A stretch of DNA of 64,000 nucleotides. Origin: AP-15 sp963762575. Lineage in GTDB: Bacteria > Pseudomonadota > Alphaproteobacteria > ATCC43930 > CGMCC-115725. The notes under the pieces were generated by a model. The model saw only the letters and a list, made by a program, of their open reading frames with translations, was not told the origin of the DNA and did no database searches. The stretch is taken from contig CAVXLL010000019.1 of assembly GCA_963762575.1 (NCBI GenBank), positions 1 to 64,000 of the forward strand, given 5' to 3'. Shown here one piece after another: positions 1 to 10,180 of the stretch (its first letter is position 1; every line of letters begins with the position of its first letter). The position numbers and the translations under genes were made by a program.

Positions 1-951
1 CGGCGTACCCTATACATGTGCGGTGCGACCGAACCATATCTGGCGGCCGCTGGTCGAGAAGGCCGGCTATACTATGGAAGACCTGCCCCGAGACCGGGCA
101 TGTCTTCTACGATTTCTTCAAGGAAGTGCAGAAGAAATTGCGCGCCCAAGGCGAGCGCAAGGTGTACGGCCTCGGTTTCCAGATGAACACCACCGGCAAC
201 GACTGCAACGCGTTGTTCGATTATTTCCTGATCGCCCATGGCGGGCAGGATATCGTCACCAAGGACGGCAAATTGCACCTGGACGATGTGAAGGTGCGTG
301 ACGCGGTGCTCAAGACGCTGACCTATCCGAGCATGGCCTACAAGGAAGGCTATGTGCCGCCGGGGGCGATCAACTGGAACGACGCTGATGACAACAACGC
401 CTTTCACGCCAAGCAGATCGTCATGGACCTCGACGGCACAATCTCGACCGAGGTCGCCGTCATCCACAGCGAGCAGGATTACCGTGGATATCGTCACGAT
501 GGGCTTGCCGCTGAGCAACGACGGCTAGGCGAGTGCCGAGCCAGGCCCCTTCCGCTTGCGGGTTTATTTCCGAAGGGGGCGAAAAACGTCGAAGTGGCCA
601 AGGATTTTCTCAAATATTTGATCCAGCCGCCGGTCCTCAACGAGTATCTGAAAACCGGGCTCGGCCGGAATATCCCGTGCATGCCGACAATCGTGAAAGA
701 CGACCCGTGGTGGTCATCCACCCCAAGGACCCGCACCGGGGTCCATGCGTACAATCAGGGTCTGCTCGGCCCGACCGTATCGACGTTCTGGACCTTCAAT
801 CCGGCTTATGCCCAGGTTCAGAACGAGCATGTCTGGCCCACGGGGTGGGCCGACATCACGACGGGTGGAATGACCCCGCAGGCCGCGGCAGACAAGGCAT
901 CCAAACGGGTCGAGGAGATCTTCGCGAAATATTCAGATCGCGCAAGGCTGA
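1..951 (+). pseudogene. Sugar ABC transporter solute-binding protein, cassette A, 3' part, frameshifted
   Basis: This is the C-terminal two thirds of an extracellular solute-binding protein (family 1, MalE-like). It aligns piece by piece with the intact copy at 4595-5974: VEKAGY near the left edge, NWNDADDNNAFHAK, DGTISTEV, FPKGAKNVEVAKDF, GLLGPTV and GMTPQAAADKA. The reading frame changes near 90, 490 and 710 and again near 935, where one extra A hides the homologous end K-Y-S-I-A-Q-G followed by TGA at 949-951. The 5' part lies off the window. Protein similarity is kept in every frame segment, so either decay is recent or the consensus is poor. The full protein would bind a sugar or similar solute in the periplasm. 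Confidence 0.75.
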
Positions 952-1176
952 GCGGCCGGGATCAGCCTATTCGTGGGTCTCATACCCCGTCCGGCCATGC
1001 CGGTCGAGCGGCGCGGCGAAGTGGGAGTCTCAGGCGTTGATCACGGTATCGCGAGTTCGAGGTGGTGGCAGCGATTAACATTTGAGTATACCAGGGCCGC
1101 GTTCTATATTGGGCTGGGCGACAACAACCAGAACGTGTCCGCTCCTTTACGCGGCGAGAACGGGAAGGAAGCCGGG

Positions 1177-2539
1177 ATGACGATCTTGACCAGGCGCTCG
1201 GTGCTTCGCAGCTCTCTCGGGCTGGCTGCGGCCGGGACGCTCGCCCGCCCCTATATCGCCAATGCGGCTGCCACGACCGCCGAGGTGTGGTTTGCCCAGG
1301 GCTTCATCCCCGAAGAAGACAGCGCTTTCAAGGTGATGGCCGCCGATTACGAGAAGGAGAGCGGCAACAAGATCGAGCACAGCCTCATACCCTACGCGGC
1401 GTTGCGGCAGAAGGCGATCTCGGCGATCAGCAGCGGCGTCGTCCCCGACATGATCGAAGTCGCCGATTTTGCGCTAGCGCCGATGCAATCGTGGGACGAC
1501 AAACTCGATCGATGTCAGCGACATCGTCGAGCCCCAAAAGGGCCAATTCATCTCGACCGCGCTTCCGCTGCTATTTCTACAACAACGTCACGAAGAAGCG
1601 CGCGTATTACGTCGTGCCGATGAAGATCGCGGCGGTTCCGTTTCATATCTGGAAGTCGCTGGTCGAAAAGGGCGGCCGCAAGATCTCCGAAATGCCGAAG
1701 ACGTGGGACGCCTTCATGGATTTCTTCAAACCGGTGCAAAAGGGATTGCGGCAGCAGGGTATGCGCAACATCTACGGGCTCGGCTTCCAGCTGACCGCGA
1801 ACGGGGTCGATCCGATCAATACCTTCAACGCTTGGATGATCGCCTATGGCGGCCAGGGTTTCGTCACGCCGGACGGCCAACTGCATACCGACGATCCGCA
1901 GGTCAAGGCGGCGGCGATCAAGGCGATCAAGAGCCTGGCCTCCGCATTCAAGGAGGGCTACGTGCCGCCGAGCTGCGTCAACTGGAACGACGCCGACGAC
2001 AACAACGCCTTCCACTCCAAGCTGATGGTGATGGATTTCGACGGCACGATCTCGACCGAGGTGGCGATCTACCACGACAAGGAGCAATCGACGACATCCT
2101 GACCCTGGGCCTGCCGCTCAGCAACGACGGCAAGGCGTTGCCGAGCCAGGTCGCGGGTTCGGCCGATGATCCCGAAAGGGGCGAAAAATGTCGAGGTGGC
2201 GAAGGAATTTGCCAAATACGTCGATTCAGCCGAAGGTGCTGAACCACTACCTGAAGGCCGGGCTCGGCCGCGGGCCCTGCCGATCGCCGATCGTCAAGAA
2301 CGACCCATTCTGGCTCAAGGAGGATCCGCACCGCACCGCTTACATGAGCAGTCGGTGCTCGGCCCGACGATGCCGATCTACGAGGCGTACAACCCGGCGA
2401 TGCACAGGTCGGCGCCGAGCATGTGATCATGACTGCGGCGTTTGCCGTCATGAACAGCGGGCCGCCCGGAGCCGGAGATGACAAGGCGTTCAAGCGCGTT
2501 GAGGACATCTTCGCGAAATACCCGATCTGCAGGAGCTGA
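1177..2539 (+). pseudogene. Sugar ABC transporter solute-binding protein, cassette B, frameshifted
   Basis: A second full-length solute-binding protein, closely related to the intact copy at 4595-5974. The ATG at 1177 follows a purine-rich GGGAAGGAA and gives a Tat-type signal peptide (TRRSVLRSSLGLAA, then ARPYIANAAA). The frame breaks near 1510, 2085, 2165 and 2230, with further breaks near 2340-2480. Segments such as YNNVTKKRAYYVVPMK, TWDAFMDFF, NWNDADDNNAFHSK and MVMDFDGTISTEV keep the family sequence. The homologous stop is TGA 2537-2539, after A-K-Y-P-I. It is followed at once by the two permease genes of cassette B. Either a pseudogene or a gene with several base-call errors; the sequence alone cannot decide. 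Confidence 0.8.
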
Positions 2540-2548
2540 GAGGCGAAC

Positions 2549-3463
2549 ATGGCGAGCGTATCGGTTATCGAACTTGGCCGCCCGGCAGTCCGGCGGCATC
2601 GCTGTGGCGCTATCTGAGGGGCGGCCTGCAAGGGCTCGGAATACACCTGGGCGCTCGCCTTTCTCGTGCCCTATGTCGGGGTGTTCCTGGCGTTCGTGGT
2701 CTATCCCGTCGTCTACGGGCTGTGGATGGGCAGCGAGCCGCGCTGTACGCCGAGCTGTTCGCCGACCCGATCTATCAGCAGACCGTGGTCAACACCTGCT
2801 GTTCTTCGTGGCTCGGGGTGAACCTGAAGATGTTCTTCGCGCTTCTGCTGTCGGGCTTTTTCATGCGCCGGGGCTGGTGGGTCAAAGGCGCTGCTGATGA
2901 TCTACGTCCTGCCCTGGGCGGTGCCGGCGATGCCCGACCTTCATCTCGATCCACTGGATGCTGAACGGCGAGTGGGGGCTGCTCAACAACGCTGCTCTAC
3001 GAGCTGTTCGGCATCGACGGCCCGTCCTGGCTCAACTCGCGCTGGCTCGCGCTGGGCTCGGCCATCTGTCGCACATCTGGAAATGGCTGCCGTTCTGGAC
3101 CGTGATCCTGCTCGCCGGCCGGATGGCGATCCCGCAGGAGATGTATGAGGCGGCCAAGGTGGACGGCGCGACCGGGCTGCGGCGGTTCACCACGTCACCT
3201 TCCCGCTGCTCGCCAACCTCTATCTGGTCTGCACCCTGCTCTCGACGATCTTCATGCTCGGCGACTTCACCACGGTTACTTTCGTCACCGGCGGCGGGCC
3301 GGCGAACTCGACGCATGTGCTGGCGACGCTCGGCATCCGCGACGCCTTCGACCTCGCCCAGCCACGGCTCGGCGTGGCGGCGTGATGTCGGCGTTGCCGC
3401 TGCTGATCCCGCTGGTGATCGTCCTGATGCGCAAGCTCGAAGGCCGCGGAGGTGCAGCTGTGA
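2549..3463 (+). pseudogene. ABC transporter permease (MalF/UgpA type), cassette B, frameshifted
   Basis: Counterpart of the intact permease at 6048-6965. The ATG at 2549 lies 9 bases after the binding-protein stop and the TGA is at 3461-3463. Recognisable segments in changing frames include VNLKMFFALLLSGFFMRR, IYVLPWAVPAMP, WKWLPFWTVILLAGRMAIP and the EAA-loop region YEAAKVDGATG. At least six frame changes occur (about 2600, 2730, 2800, 2890, 2990 and 3380). The stop overlaps the GTG start of the second permease (GTGA), as in cassette C. Product, if functional: an inner-membrane subunit of a MalFG-type importer. Confidence 0.75.
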
Positions 3464-4375
3464 GCGCGATAACGGTCGACACAGGCCGGCGCAGCTCGAC
3501 TCGGCCCGCGGAACGCATGCGGCGCGCCGCGCGCCGCCGCCGTTACCTGACCAACGCCGGCGGCCGCTGTCATCAGCGCCGTCCTGTTGGTGTGGACGCT
3601 CACGCCGATCTACAACATGATCATGGTCGCGCTCGAAGCCGCAGGGCGACGTGTTCAGCGATCATCGTCTGGCCGCCGAAATCCATCGCTCGACAGCTTC
3701 TGGATCGTTTTGACCGAGGGCTACTGGTATCTCGAGTATTTCTGGCACCAGTTCGGCAACAGCGTTTATATCGGCGCGATGGTGACGTTCATTGACACTG
3801 CTGATCGGCTCGCTGGCCAGCTTCTCGGTCGGCCGGATGCGCATCCGCCACGGCTGGCTGGTCACCAACGCGGCGCTGCTGACCTACGTGATCCCGGCGT
3901 CGTTCCTGGCGATCCCGTTCTATCGGATCATGCAGCAGCTACGGGCTGCAGAACAATCTGTGGTCGGTGATCGCCGCGAGGTGACGTTCGCCACCCCGTA
4001 CGCGATCTTCATCTTCCAGCAATACGGCCGGAGCATCCCGATCGAGCTCGACGAGGCGGCGCGGATCGACGGCGCGTCGCCGATCCAGATCTATTTCCGC
4101 ATCTACCTGCCGCTGATGGCGCCGGCGCTGGTCGCGGTCGGCACCTACGCGCTGCTGCTGGCGTGGAACGAATACCTGTACCAATTCCTGCTGCTGTCTC
4201 GAAGCGGAGCATGACGGTGCCGGTGGCGCTGGCGCAGTTCCTCAACAGCGACGAGGCGCCGTGGAACTACATGATGGCGACTGCGATCGTCTATGCGCTG
4301 CCGCCGATCGCGATCTACTACGCGTTCCGCAGCCGGATGACCGCCGGCCTGACGATGGGCGGCGTCAAGGGCTGA
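3460..4375 (+). pseudogene. ABC transporter permease (MalG/UgpE type), cassette B, frameshifted
   Basis: Counterpart of the intact permease at 6962-7852. The GTG at 3460 overlaps the previous stop, and the end L-T-M-G-G-V-K-G is identical to cassette C. Conserved pieces are LTPIYNMIMVALE, MRIRHGWLVTNAALLTYV, IPASFLAIPFYRIM, the EAA loop IELDEAARIDGASPIQ and FLNSDEAPWNYMMATA. The frame changes several times (near 3540, 3640, 3800, 3945 and 4200). A strong terminator follows at 4408. As with the two genes upstream, decay and consensus error cannot be separated from the sequence alone. Confidence 0.75.
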
Positions 4376-4407
4376 GGGTTTCGGTGCCTGAGCTTCCCCG
4401 GCCCGTG

Positions 4408-4444
4408 AAGAGCCGCGGCGTTGCCGCGGCTCTTGTCATTTCTG
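4408..4444 (+). terminator. Rho-independent-type terminator after cassette B
   Basis: A perfect 12-bp stem (AAGAGCCGCGGC at 4408-4419, loop GTT, complement at 4423-4434) is followed by the T-rich stretch GTCATTTCTGTCTT. It sits 33 bases after the last permease stop and separates cassette B from cassette C. Confidence 0.8.
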
Positions 4445-4594
4445 TCTTGGCGGGAAAAGTCTGCGCGGCGGCGACTTCGCTGACTTCTAGCGATCCCAAT
4501 CCGGGGAACGATCTTCACCCGGTGCCGTTTTGGGGATGAGAAGAACGCGACACCCGCGATGCTAGTTCCGCGGGTGTCTGGGAAGGAGGCGCAA

Positions 4595-5974
4595 ATGGGA
4601 TATCTAAGCCGTCGTTCTGTCCTCCGTGGCTCTTTGGGCCTCGCGGCGGGCGTGTTGGTGCGGCCTTACATCGCCAACGCGACGGCCAAGACCGCTACCG
4701 CCTGGTGGACCCAGGGGTTCATCCCCGAGGAAGATGCCGGTTTCAAACGCATGGTCGCCGACTACGAGAAGGCCAGCGGTGACACGATCGACTACAGCAT
4801 TACGCCATTTGCTCCGCTGGGACAGAAAATCGTTTCGGCAATGACCACCGGCGATGTACCGGATGTCATTTCATATGACGCTGCCGACGCCACGATCGTC
4901 CCGCAGAATGCCTGGGACGACAAGGTCCTCGATCTCACCGATGTCGTCGAGACCCAGAAATCGGAGTATTCACAAACCGTAATCGTCGCCGCTCAATACT
5001 ACAATAACGTAACGAAAAAGCGCGGCTTTTACATGGCGCCCTACAAAACCGCCTGCGTCCCATTCCACGTCTGGGGATCGCTGGTCGAGAAGGCGGGTTA
5101 CAAGGTGTCGGACGCGCCGAAGACCTGGGACGCGTATTGGGATTTCTTTAAGCCGATGCAGAAAAAGTTGCGCGAGAGCATGCGCAACGTCTATGCCTTG
5201 GGGCTGCAGATGACCAGCTCCGGGCCCGCCGACGGCAACAATCTGTTCTACGCTTTCGTGCTCGCGAATGGCGGCGAGAATTTCATGACCCCCGACGGCA
5301 AGCCACATTTTGATGATCCGCAGGTCAGGGAAGCGGTGATCAAGACCCTGACCTATACAACCACAGCTTATAAGGACGGCTATGTGCCGAAAGGAGTGCT
5401 CAGCTGGAGCGATGCCGACGACAACAACGCGTTCCATGCGAAAGAAATCATCATGGATTTCGACGGGACGATTTCGACCGAGGTCGCACTCTATCACGAT
5501 AAGGAAGAATACGACGATGTGGTGACCATGGGTCTGCCCGCCGGTAACGATGGCAAGCCGGTGCCGGCGCAACTCGGCGCGGGCGGCTGCTTCATCCCGA
5601 AGGGGGCGAAAAACGTCGAGGCGGCCAAGGAATTTGTCAAATACGTGATCCAGCCGAAGGTCGTGGACACCTATCTCAAGGAGGGGCTCGGCCGCTGGCT
5701 GCCGCCGTACCCCTCGCTCGTCAAGAGCGACCCGTTCTGGCTCGATCCCAAGGACCCGCATCGACCAGTCTATGTGCGGGAAGGGCTGCTGGGCCCGACG
5801 ATCCCCTATTTCTATGCCTTCAATCCGGGGATTGCCGTGGCCAACGCCGAACAAATCTGGGGATTGGCCGAGGCCGACGTCATCAGAAGCGGGATGACAC
5901 CAAAAGATGCCGCCGACAAGGCGTTCAAGACGATCGAGACGATCCTCGCTAAATATCCGATTGCGCAGGCCTGA
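4595..5974 (+). CDS. Sugar ABC transporter substrate-binding protein, cassette C (intact)
   Basis: Periplasmic solute-binding protein of 459 residues, family 1 (MalE/UgpB-like), supplying the two permeases just downstream. The start chosen is the ATG at 4595, behind GGAAGGAGG at 4581-4589. It gives a twin-arginine signal peptide (SRRSVLRGSLGLAAG, cleavage likely near IANATA), which suggests export in folded form. An earlier in-frame ATG at 4559 would precede the signal motif and is less likely. The mature part carries GFIPEEDAGFKRMVADYE near the N terminus and ends AKYPIAQA. The ligand is not readable from the sequence; sugar or polyol is inferred from the family. No ATPase gene is present in the window. 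Confidence 0.88.
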   Translation: MGYLSRRSVLRGSLGLAAGVLVRPYIANATAKTATAWWTQGFIPEEDAGFKRMVADYEKASGDTIDYSITPFAPLGQKIVSAMTTGDVPDVISYDAADATIVPQNAWDDKVLDLTDVVETQKSEYSQTVIVAAQYYNNVTKKRGFYMAPYKTACVPFHVWGSLVEKAGYKVSDAPKTWDAYWDFFKPMQKKLRESMRNVYALGLQMTSSGPADGNNLFYAFVLANGGENFMTPDGKPHFDDPQVREAVIKTLTYTTTAYKDGYVPKGVLSWSDADDNNAFHAKEIIMDFDGTISTEVALYHDKEEYDDVVTMGLPAGNDGKPVPAQLGAGGCFIPKGAKNVEAAKEFVKYVIQPKVVDTYLKEGLGRWLPPYPSLVKSDPFWLDPKDPHRPVYVREGLLGPTIPYFYAFNPGIAVANAEQIWGLAEADVIRSGMTPKDAADKAFKTIETILAKYPIAQA

Positions 5975-6018
5975 GCGCCGAGCCTAAAATGAAACCTCCA
6001 CCTTCGTTTAGGCGGCGC
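5975..6018 (+). promoter_or_regulatory. Intercistronic hairpin between binding protein and permease genes
   Basis: Immediately after the TGA of the binding-protein gene, GCGCC (5975-5979) and GCCTAAA (5982-5988) can pair with TTTAGGC (6007-6013) and GGCGC (6014-6018), leaving a two-base bulge and an 18-base loop. There is no T tract. Such hairpins in importer operons often protect the upstream message, giving more binding protein than permease. That role is inferred from position only. Confidence 0.55.
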
Positions 6019-6047
6019 TAATTCGAGTAGTAGACTGAGAGGCGATC

Positions 6048-6965
6048 ATGGCAGAGGCATCAGTACTCGAAGTTGGTCGCCCCGTACTGGGCCGCCGATC
6101 GCGTCTGCGCGTTTGGCGTGGTGACCTGCAAGGTTCGGAATACACTTGGGCCATCGCCTTCTGCATCCCTTATATCGCGCTGTTCCTTGCCTTTGTGGTC
6201 TACCCCGTCGCGTATGGGTTGTGGATGGGGCATAGTCCGAGCCTTTACGCGCAGCTATTCTCCGATCCGATCTATCTGAGTTCGGTCGTCAATACCGTGA
6301 TCTACCTCGCGGTCGGCGTGAACCTGAAGATGTTTCTGGCGCTGTTGCTTTCCGGCTTCTTCATGCGCCGACGCTGGTGGATCAAGGGCCTGTTGCTGAT
6401 CTACGTGCTGCCCTGGGCGGTACCCGCTCTCCCGACCTTTCTGTCGATACATTGGATGCTGAATAGCCAATGGGGCTTCATCAACAACTTCCTGTGGGAT
6501 GTCTTCCACATTGACGGGCCAGGCTGGCTCGACAACTCGCGCTGGCTGGCGCTCGGCGCGGTGATTGGCGCCTACATATGGAAATGGATGCCGTTCTGGA
6601 CCGTGATCCTGCTCGCCGGCAGGATGGCGATCCCGCAGGAACTTTACGAGGCGGCCGATGTCGACGGCGCCACCGGGGTCAAGCGGTTTGTCCACGTCAG
6701 TTTCCCGCTGCTCGCCAACCTCTATTTTGTTTCCACCCTGCTCTCGACAATCTGGACCCTCGGCGACTTCACCACGGTGTTCTTCGTCTCGGGCGGCGGG
6801 CCCGCGCTGTCAACCCATGTGCTGGCGACGCTTGGTATCCGCGACGCCTTCACGATTGCGCAGCCGCATCTCGGCGTGGCAGCGGTAATGTCGGCCCTGC
6901 CATTGCTGATCCCGCTCGTGATCATCTTGATGCGCAAGCTGCGCACCGCAGAGGTGCAACTGTGA
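6048..6965 (+). CDS. Sugar ABC transporter permease, MalF/UgpA type, cassette C
   Basis: Inner-membrane permease of 305 residues with about six hydrophobic segments (first at roughly residues 35-60, FCIPYIALFLAFVVYPVAYG). The EAA loop that docks the ATPase is visible as LYEAADVDGATGVKRF near residue 200. The ATG at 6048 follows GAGAGGCGATC. It ends in a GTGA overlap with the next permease, so the two are translationally coupled and probably form a heterodimer. The broken copy at 2549-3463 is its paralogue. Substrate unknown; a carbohydrate is inferred from the family. Confidence 0.88.
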   Translation: MAEASVLEVGRPVLGRRSRLRVWRGDLQGSEYTWAIAFCIPYIALFLAFVVYPVAYGLWMGHSPSLYAQLFSDPIYLSSVVNTVIYLAVGVNLKMFLALLLSGFFMRRRWWIKGLLLIYVLPWAVPALPTFLSIHWMLNSQWGFINNFLWDVFHIDGPGWLDNSRWLALGAVIGAYIWKWMPFWTVILLAGRMAIPQELYEAADVDGATGVKRFVHVSFPLLANLYFVSTLLSTIWTLGDFTTVFFVSGGGPALSTHVLATLGIRDAFTIAQPHLGVAAVMSALPLLIPLVIILMRKLRTAEVQL

Positions 6966-7852
6966 GTACGGAGGTTATGGGCGGCCGTCCGGCGCGACGG
7001 ACGCCGAATTACCGGCTGCGGTCGTACTTGGTCGAAGCGGCGTCGATCGTACTTGGCATCGTGCTGGTGATCTGGTCGGTGACGCCGATCTACAACATGG
7101 TGATGGTCGCGCTCGAACGGCATGGCGATGTCTTCAGCAGCCGGATCTGGCCGGCGCACCCGTCACTTGAGAGTTTCTGGATCGTCGTTACCCAAGGCTA
7201 CTGGTATCTTGAGAATTTCTGGCTCCAGTTCGGCAACAGCGTCTACATGGGCGTGATGACGGTGTTCTTCACATTGCTGATCGGTTCGCTGACCAGCTTT
7301 GCGATCGGCCGCATGCGCATCCGCCATGGCTGGCTCTTAACCAACGCGGCGCTGCTGACTTACGTGATCCCGGCCTCTTTCCTGGCGATTCCGTTCTATC
7401 GGATCATGCAGATCTATGGTTTGGCGGACAATTTGTGGGCGGTGATTGCGGCGTTGGTAACCTTCGCCACCCCCTATGCGATTTTCATCTTTCAGAATTA
7501 CGGCGCGAGCATTCCAATCGAGCTCGACGAAGCGGCACGGATCGACGGCGCCTCGCCGATCCAAGTATATTGGCGCATCTACCTGCCACTGATGGCGCCC
7601 GCCCTCGTCGCGGTCGGCACCTATGCGTTGCTGCTCTCCTGGAACGAGTTTCTCTATCAGTTCCTGCTGCTGTCGTCGACGCGGAGCATGACCGTGGCGG
7701 TCGCGCTCGCACAGTTTCTCAACAGCGACGAGTCGCCGTGGAATTACATGATGGCGACCGCTGTGATCTACGCGCTGCCGCCGGTTGCAATCTATTACGC
7801 CTTCCGCCGCCGCATGAGCGCCGGCCTCACCATGGGCGGCGTCAAAGGCTGA
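6962..7852 (+). CDS. Sugar ABC transporter permease, MalG/UgpE type, cassette C
   Basis: Second inner-membrane permease, 296 residues, starting at GTG 6962, which overlaps the previous stop (GTGA). A longer upstream reading of this frame exists but is unlikely because it would lie inside the first permease gene. Features: N-terminal membrane segment (ASIVLGIVLVIWSVTPIYNM), EAA loop IELDEAARIDGASPIQVYW, and the C-terminal LTMGGVKG tail typical of MalG-like subunits. It closes the intact operon binding protein - permease - permease. The ATP-binding subunit must be encoded elsewhere, perhaps left of the window. Confidence 0.88.
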   Translation: MSTEVMGGRPARRTPNYRLRSYLVEAASIVLGIVLVIWSVTPIYNMVMVALERHGDVFSSRIWPAHPSLESFWIVVTQGYWYLENFWLQFGNSVYMGVMTVFFTLLIGSLTSFAIGRMRIRHGWLLTNAALLTYVIPASFLAIPFYRIMQIYGLADNLWAVIAALVTFATPYAIFIFQNYGASIPIELDEAARIDGASPIQVYWRIYLPLMAPALVAVGTYALLLSWNEFLYQFLLLSSTRSMTVAVALAQFLNSDESPWNYMMATAVIYALPPVAIYYAFRRRMSAGLTMGGVKG

Positions 7853-7965
7853 GCCTCACGATAGCCGGATCGGCTGCGAGCGTCGATGCTCGCTTCCGTT
7901 CGCCCGATTGAGCAAATCCGCCCGCAAGCGCAAACTCCGCGGCGCTTCCACCACCCGGGAGTGAC

Positions 7966-9536
7966 ATGCGGCGGATCGGGATCGATGTCGGCGGCACCAA
8001 CACGGATGCGGTGCTGCTCGAGGATGGGCAGGTCGCGCTCGCGGTAAAGACGCCGACCACGCCGGATGTGACGCGCGGCATCGTAGCTGCGCTCGGCTCG
8101 CTCGCCGCGCATCCCGCGGTGGCCCGGGGCGCCATTGACGGCGTTGTGATCGGCACGACGCATTTCGTCAATGCGGTCGTCCAGCGCCGCGGGCTGGCGC
8201 GTGTCGCCGCGGTGCGCATCGGGCTCCCGGCGAGCGCTTCGCTGCCGCCGTTCTGCGACTGGCCGGCCGATCTGGCCGAGCGCGTCCGCGGCGCCGTTTT
8301 CATGCTCGAAGGCGGGCATGATTACGATGGCCGGCCGATCGTGCCGTTCGACCAGACCGGCATGCGGCAGGCGGCCCGCCAGATCCGTGACGACGGCATC
8401 CGCGCGGTGGCCATAGCCGCGATCTTTTCGGCGCTCGACCCCAGCTGCGAGAAGCGGGCGCGAACTATCCTTGCCGAGGAGTGCCCGGATGCCGTGGTCA
8501 CCGTCTCGCACGACCTCGGCCGTATCGGCCTTCTCGAACGCGAGAATGCCGCGCTCCTCAACGCCGCGCTGAGCGATTTCGCCCGCGCGACGGTCGCCGG
8601 CTTTATCGCGGCGATCGCCGAGAGCGGGATCGCCGCTCCGCTTTACCTGACGCAGAACGACGGAACCGTGATGCCGGCCGAAATGGCGGCTGCGCTGCCC
8701 GTCATGAGCTTCGCCTCGGGCGCGACCAACTCGATGCGCGGCGCGGCCTTCCTGTCGGGCCTGACGGACGCGATGGTCATCGACGTCGGCGGTACGACGA
8801 CCGATGTCGGCCAGCTCCGCCGCGGATTTCCGCGCGAGGCGAACTCTGTCGTCGAGGTGGGCGGTGTCCGTACCCTGTTCCGCATGCCGATCTGCTGTCG
8901 ATCGGGCTCGGCGGCGGCAGTATCGTTCAGGCCGACCCGGTTACGGTCGGACCGGAAAGCGTCGGCTACCGGCTGGTCGAGGAGGGGTTGGTGTTCGGTG
9001 GCAAAACCGTGACCGCGACCGATTTGGCCGTCGCCGCCGGCTTCGCTGGGATAGGAGACAGCCGAGCAGTCGCCAATCTCCCGCGCGAACTCGTGCATGC
9101 GGCGCTCGGCAAGGTGCGCTCGACGATCGCGGACTCGGTCGACCGGATGAAGACAGACGCTCGCGAGCTGCCGCTGATCGCGGTCGGCGCGGGTGCATTT
9201 CTGGTGCCGGACCAGATCGCCGGGATCTCGCAGGTGTTGCACGTGCCATATGGCGACTGCGCCAATGCGGTCGGCGCCGCTATCGCCCAGATCAGCGGCG
9301 AAACCGACCAGGTCTATCGCGATCTCAGCCGCAACGAGGCGATCGCGGCGGCTGAAGCACAGGCAAAAGAGCGCGCGGTCCTTGCCGGCGCCGATCTCGC
9401 CTCCCTGCAGACCGTCGATGTCGAGGACATGCCGCTCGCCTATCTGCCCGGCAACGCGCTGCGGGTCCGAGTACGCGTAGCGGGGCAGATGGCGACAAAA
9501 GCGGATCAGAACGGGTCGAGCTCTGTGTCCCAGTAG
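7966..9536 (+). CDS. Hydantoinase/oxoprolinase family protein (HyuA-like), one frameshift
   Basis: ATP-dependent hydantoinase/5-oxoprolinase A-type protein, about 523 residues when repaired. It opens with the actin-like ATPase motif RRIGIDVGGTNTDAVLL and has a second phosphate-binding motif, VIDVGGTTTDVGQL, near residue 270. After GGVRTLFRMP (8889) the frame shifts by one: restoring a third C in the CC at about 8888 gives D-L-L-S-I-G-L-G-G-G-S, as in the family. The rest reads cleanly to the stop at 9536. The reaction is hydrolysis of a cyclic amide or a related C-N bond; the exact substrate is not evident, and the usual B subunit is absent. The 3' end overlaps the convergent HNH gene by 31 bases. 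Confidence 0.8.
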
Positions 9537-10069
9537 AGGTAGTCGCGCCAACTTTCGTGCAGATAGTTGGGCGGGAAGGCGCGACCGTTCTCTTGTAGCA
9601 TATAGGTCGTCGGCTGGACCGGGCGGTGCCGCGGATACATCCTGCTCTCGCGCGGCAGACGGTTGCCTTTCCACAGATTGCAGGTGGCGCAGGCGGTCAC
9701 GACGTTGGTCCAGATCGTGCGCCCGCCCCGGGACCGCGGCACCAGGTGATCAAACGTCAGATCGTGCGAGGGATAAGGCTCGCCGCAATACTGGCAGGTA
9801 AACCGATCGCGCAGAAAGACGTTGAACCGGGTGAACGCCGGATGGCGGGCGGCGGGCACGTATTCCTTCAGAGAGACGACGCTCGGCAGCTGCATCTCCA
9901 GCGAGGGGCTGCGTACGCAAACGTCGTAATGATCGATGATGTTGACGCGATCGAGGAATACCGCCTTGATCGCATCCTGCCACGACCACAGTGACAGCGG
10001 AAAATAGCTCAGCGGCCGAAAATCCGCGTTCAGCACCAAAGCCGGGCAATTGTCCAGACTTACCGTCAC
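9506..10069 (-). CDS. HNH endonuclease family protein
   Basis: 187-residue protein with an HNH nuclease core: zinc-type cysteines CQYCGE and CATCNLWKG flank the catalytic FDHLVPRSRGG. The N-terminal part (PALVLNADFRPLSYFPLSLWSWQDAI) is typical of a stand-alone HNH family widespread in alphaproteobacteria. It is a single gene convergent with, and overlapping, the hydantoinase-like gene. There are no restriction, toxin or phage neighbours, so a defence or homing role is not supported; the cellular substrate is unknown. No frameshift is seen. Confidence 0.85.
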   Translation of the reverse strand: MTVSLDNCPALVLNADFRPLSYFPLSLWSWQDAIKAVFLDRVNIIDHYDVCVRSPSLEMQLPSVVSLKEYVPAARHPAFTRFNVFLRDRFTCQYCGEPYPSHDLTFDHLVPRSRGGRTIWTNVVTACATCNLWKGNRLPRESRMYPRHRPVQPTTYMLQENGRAFPPNYLHESWRDYLYWDTELDPF

Positions 10070-10180
10070 GAAACACCCGTCCCGCTAACCGACGCTCGCG
10101 GGCCGGAATAGCACGCGATTATGACGGCTTGATAACGAATTCACCCAATCCGGGCAACATTTCGCGACGAGTATTGGAGA

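Noticed and set aside
9506..10069. HNH gene as part of a defence island or homing element
   Set aside because: Neighbours are metabolic, there is no intron or restriction partner, and this stand-alone HNH family is common on alphaproteobacterial chromosomes.
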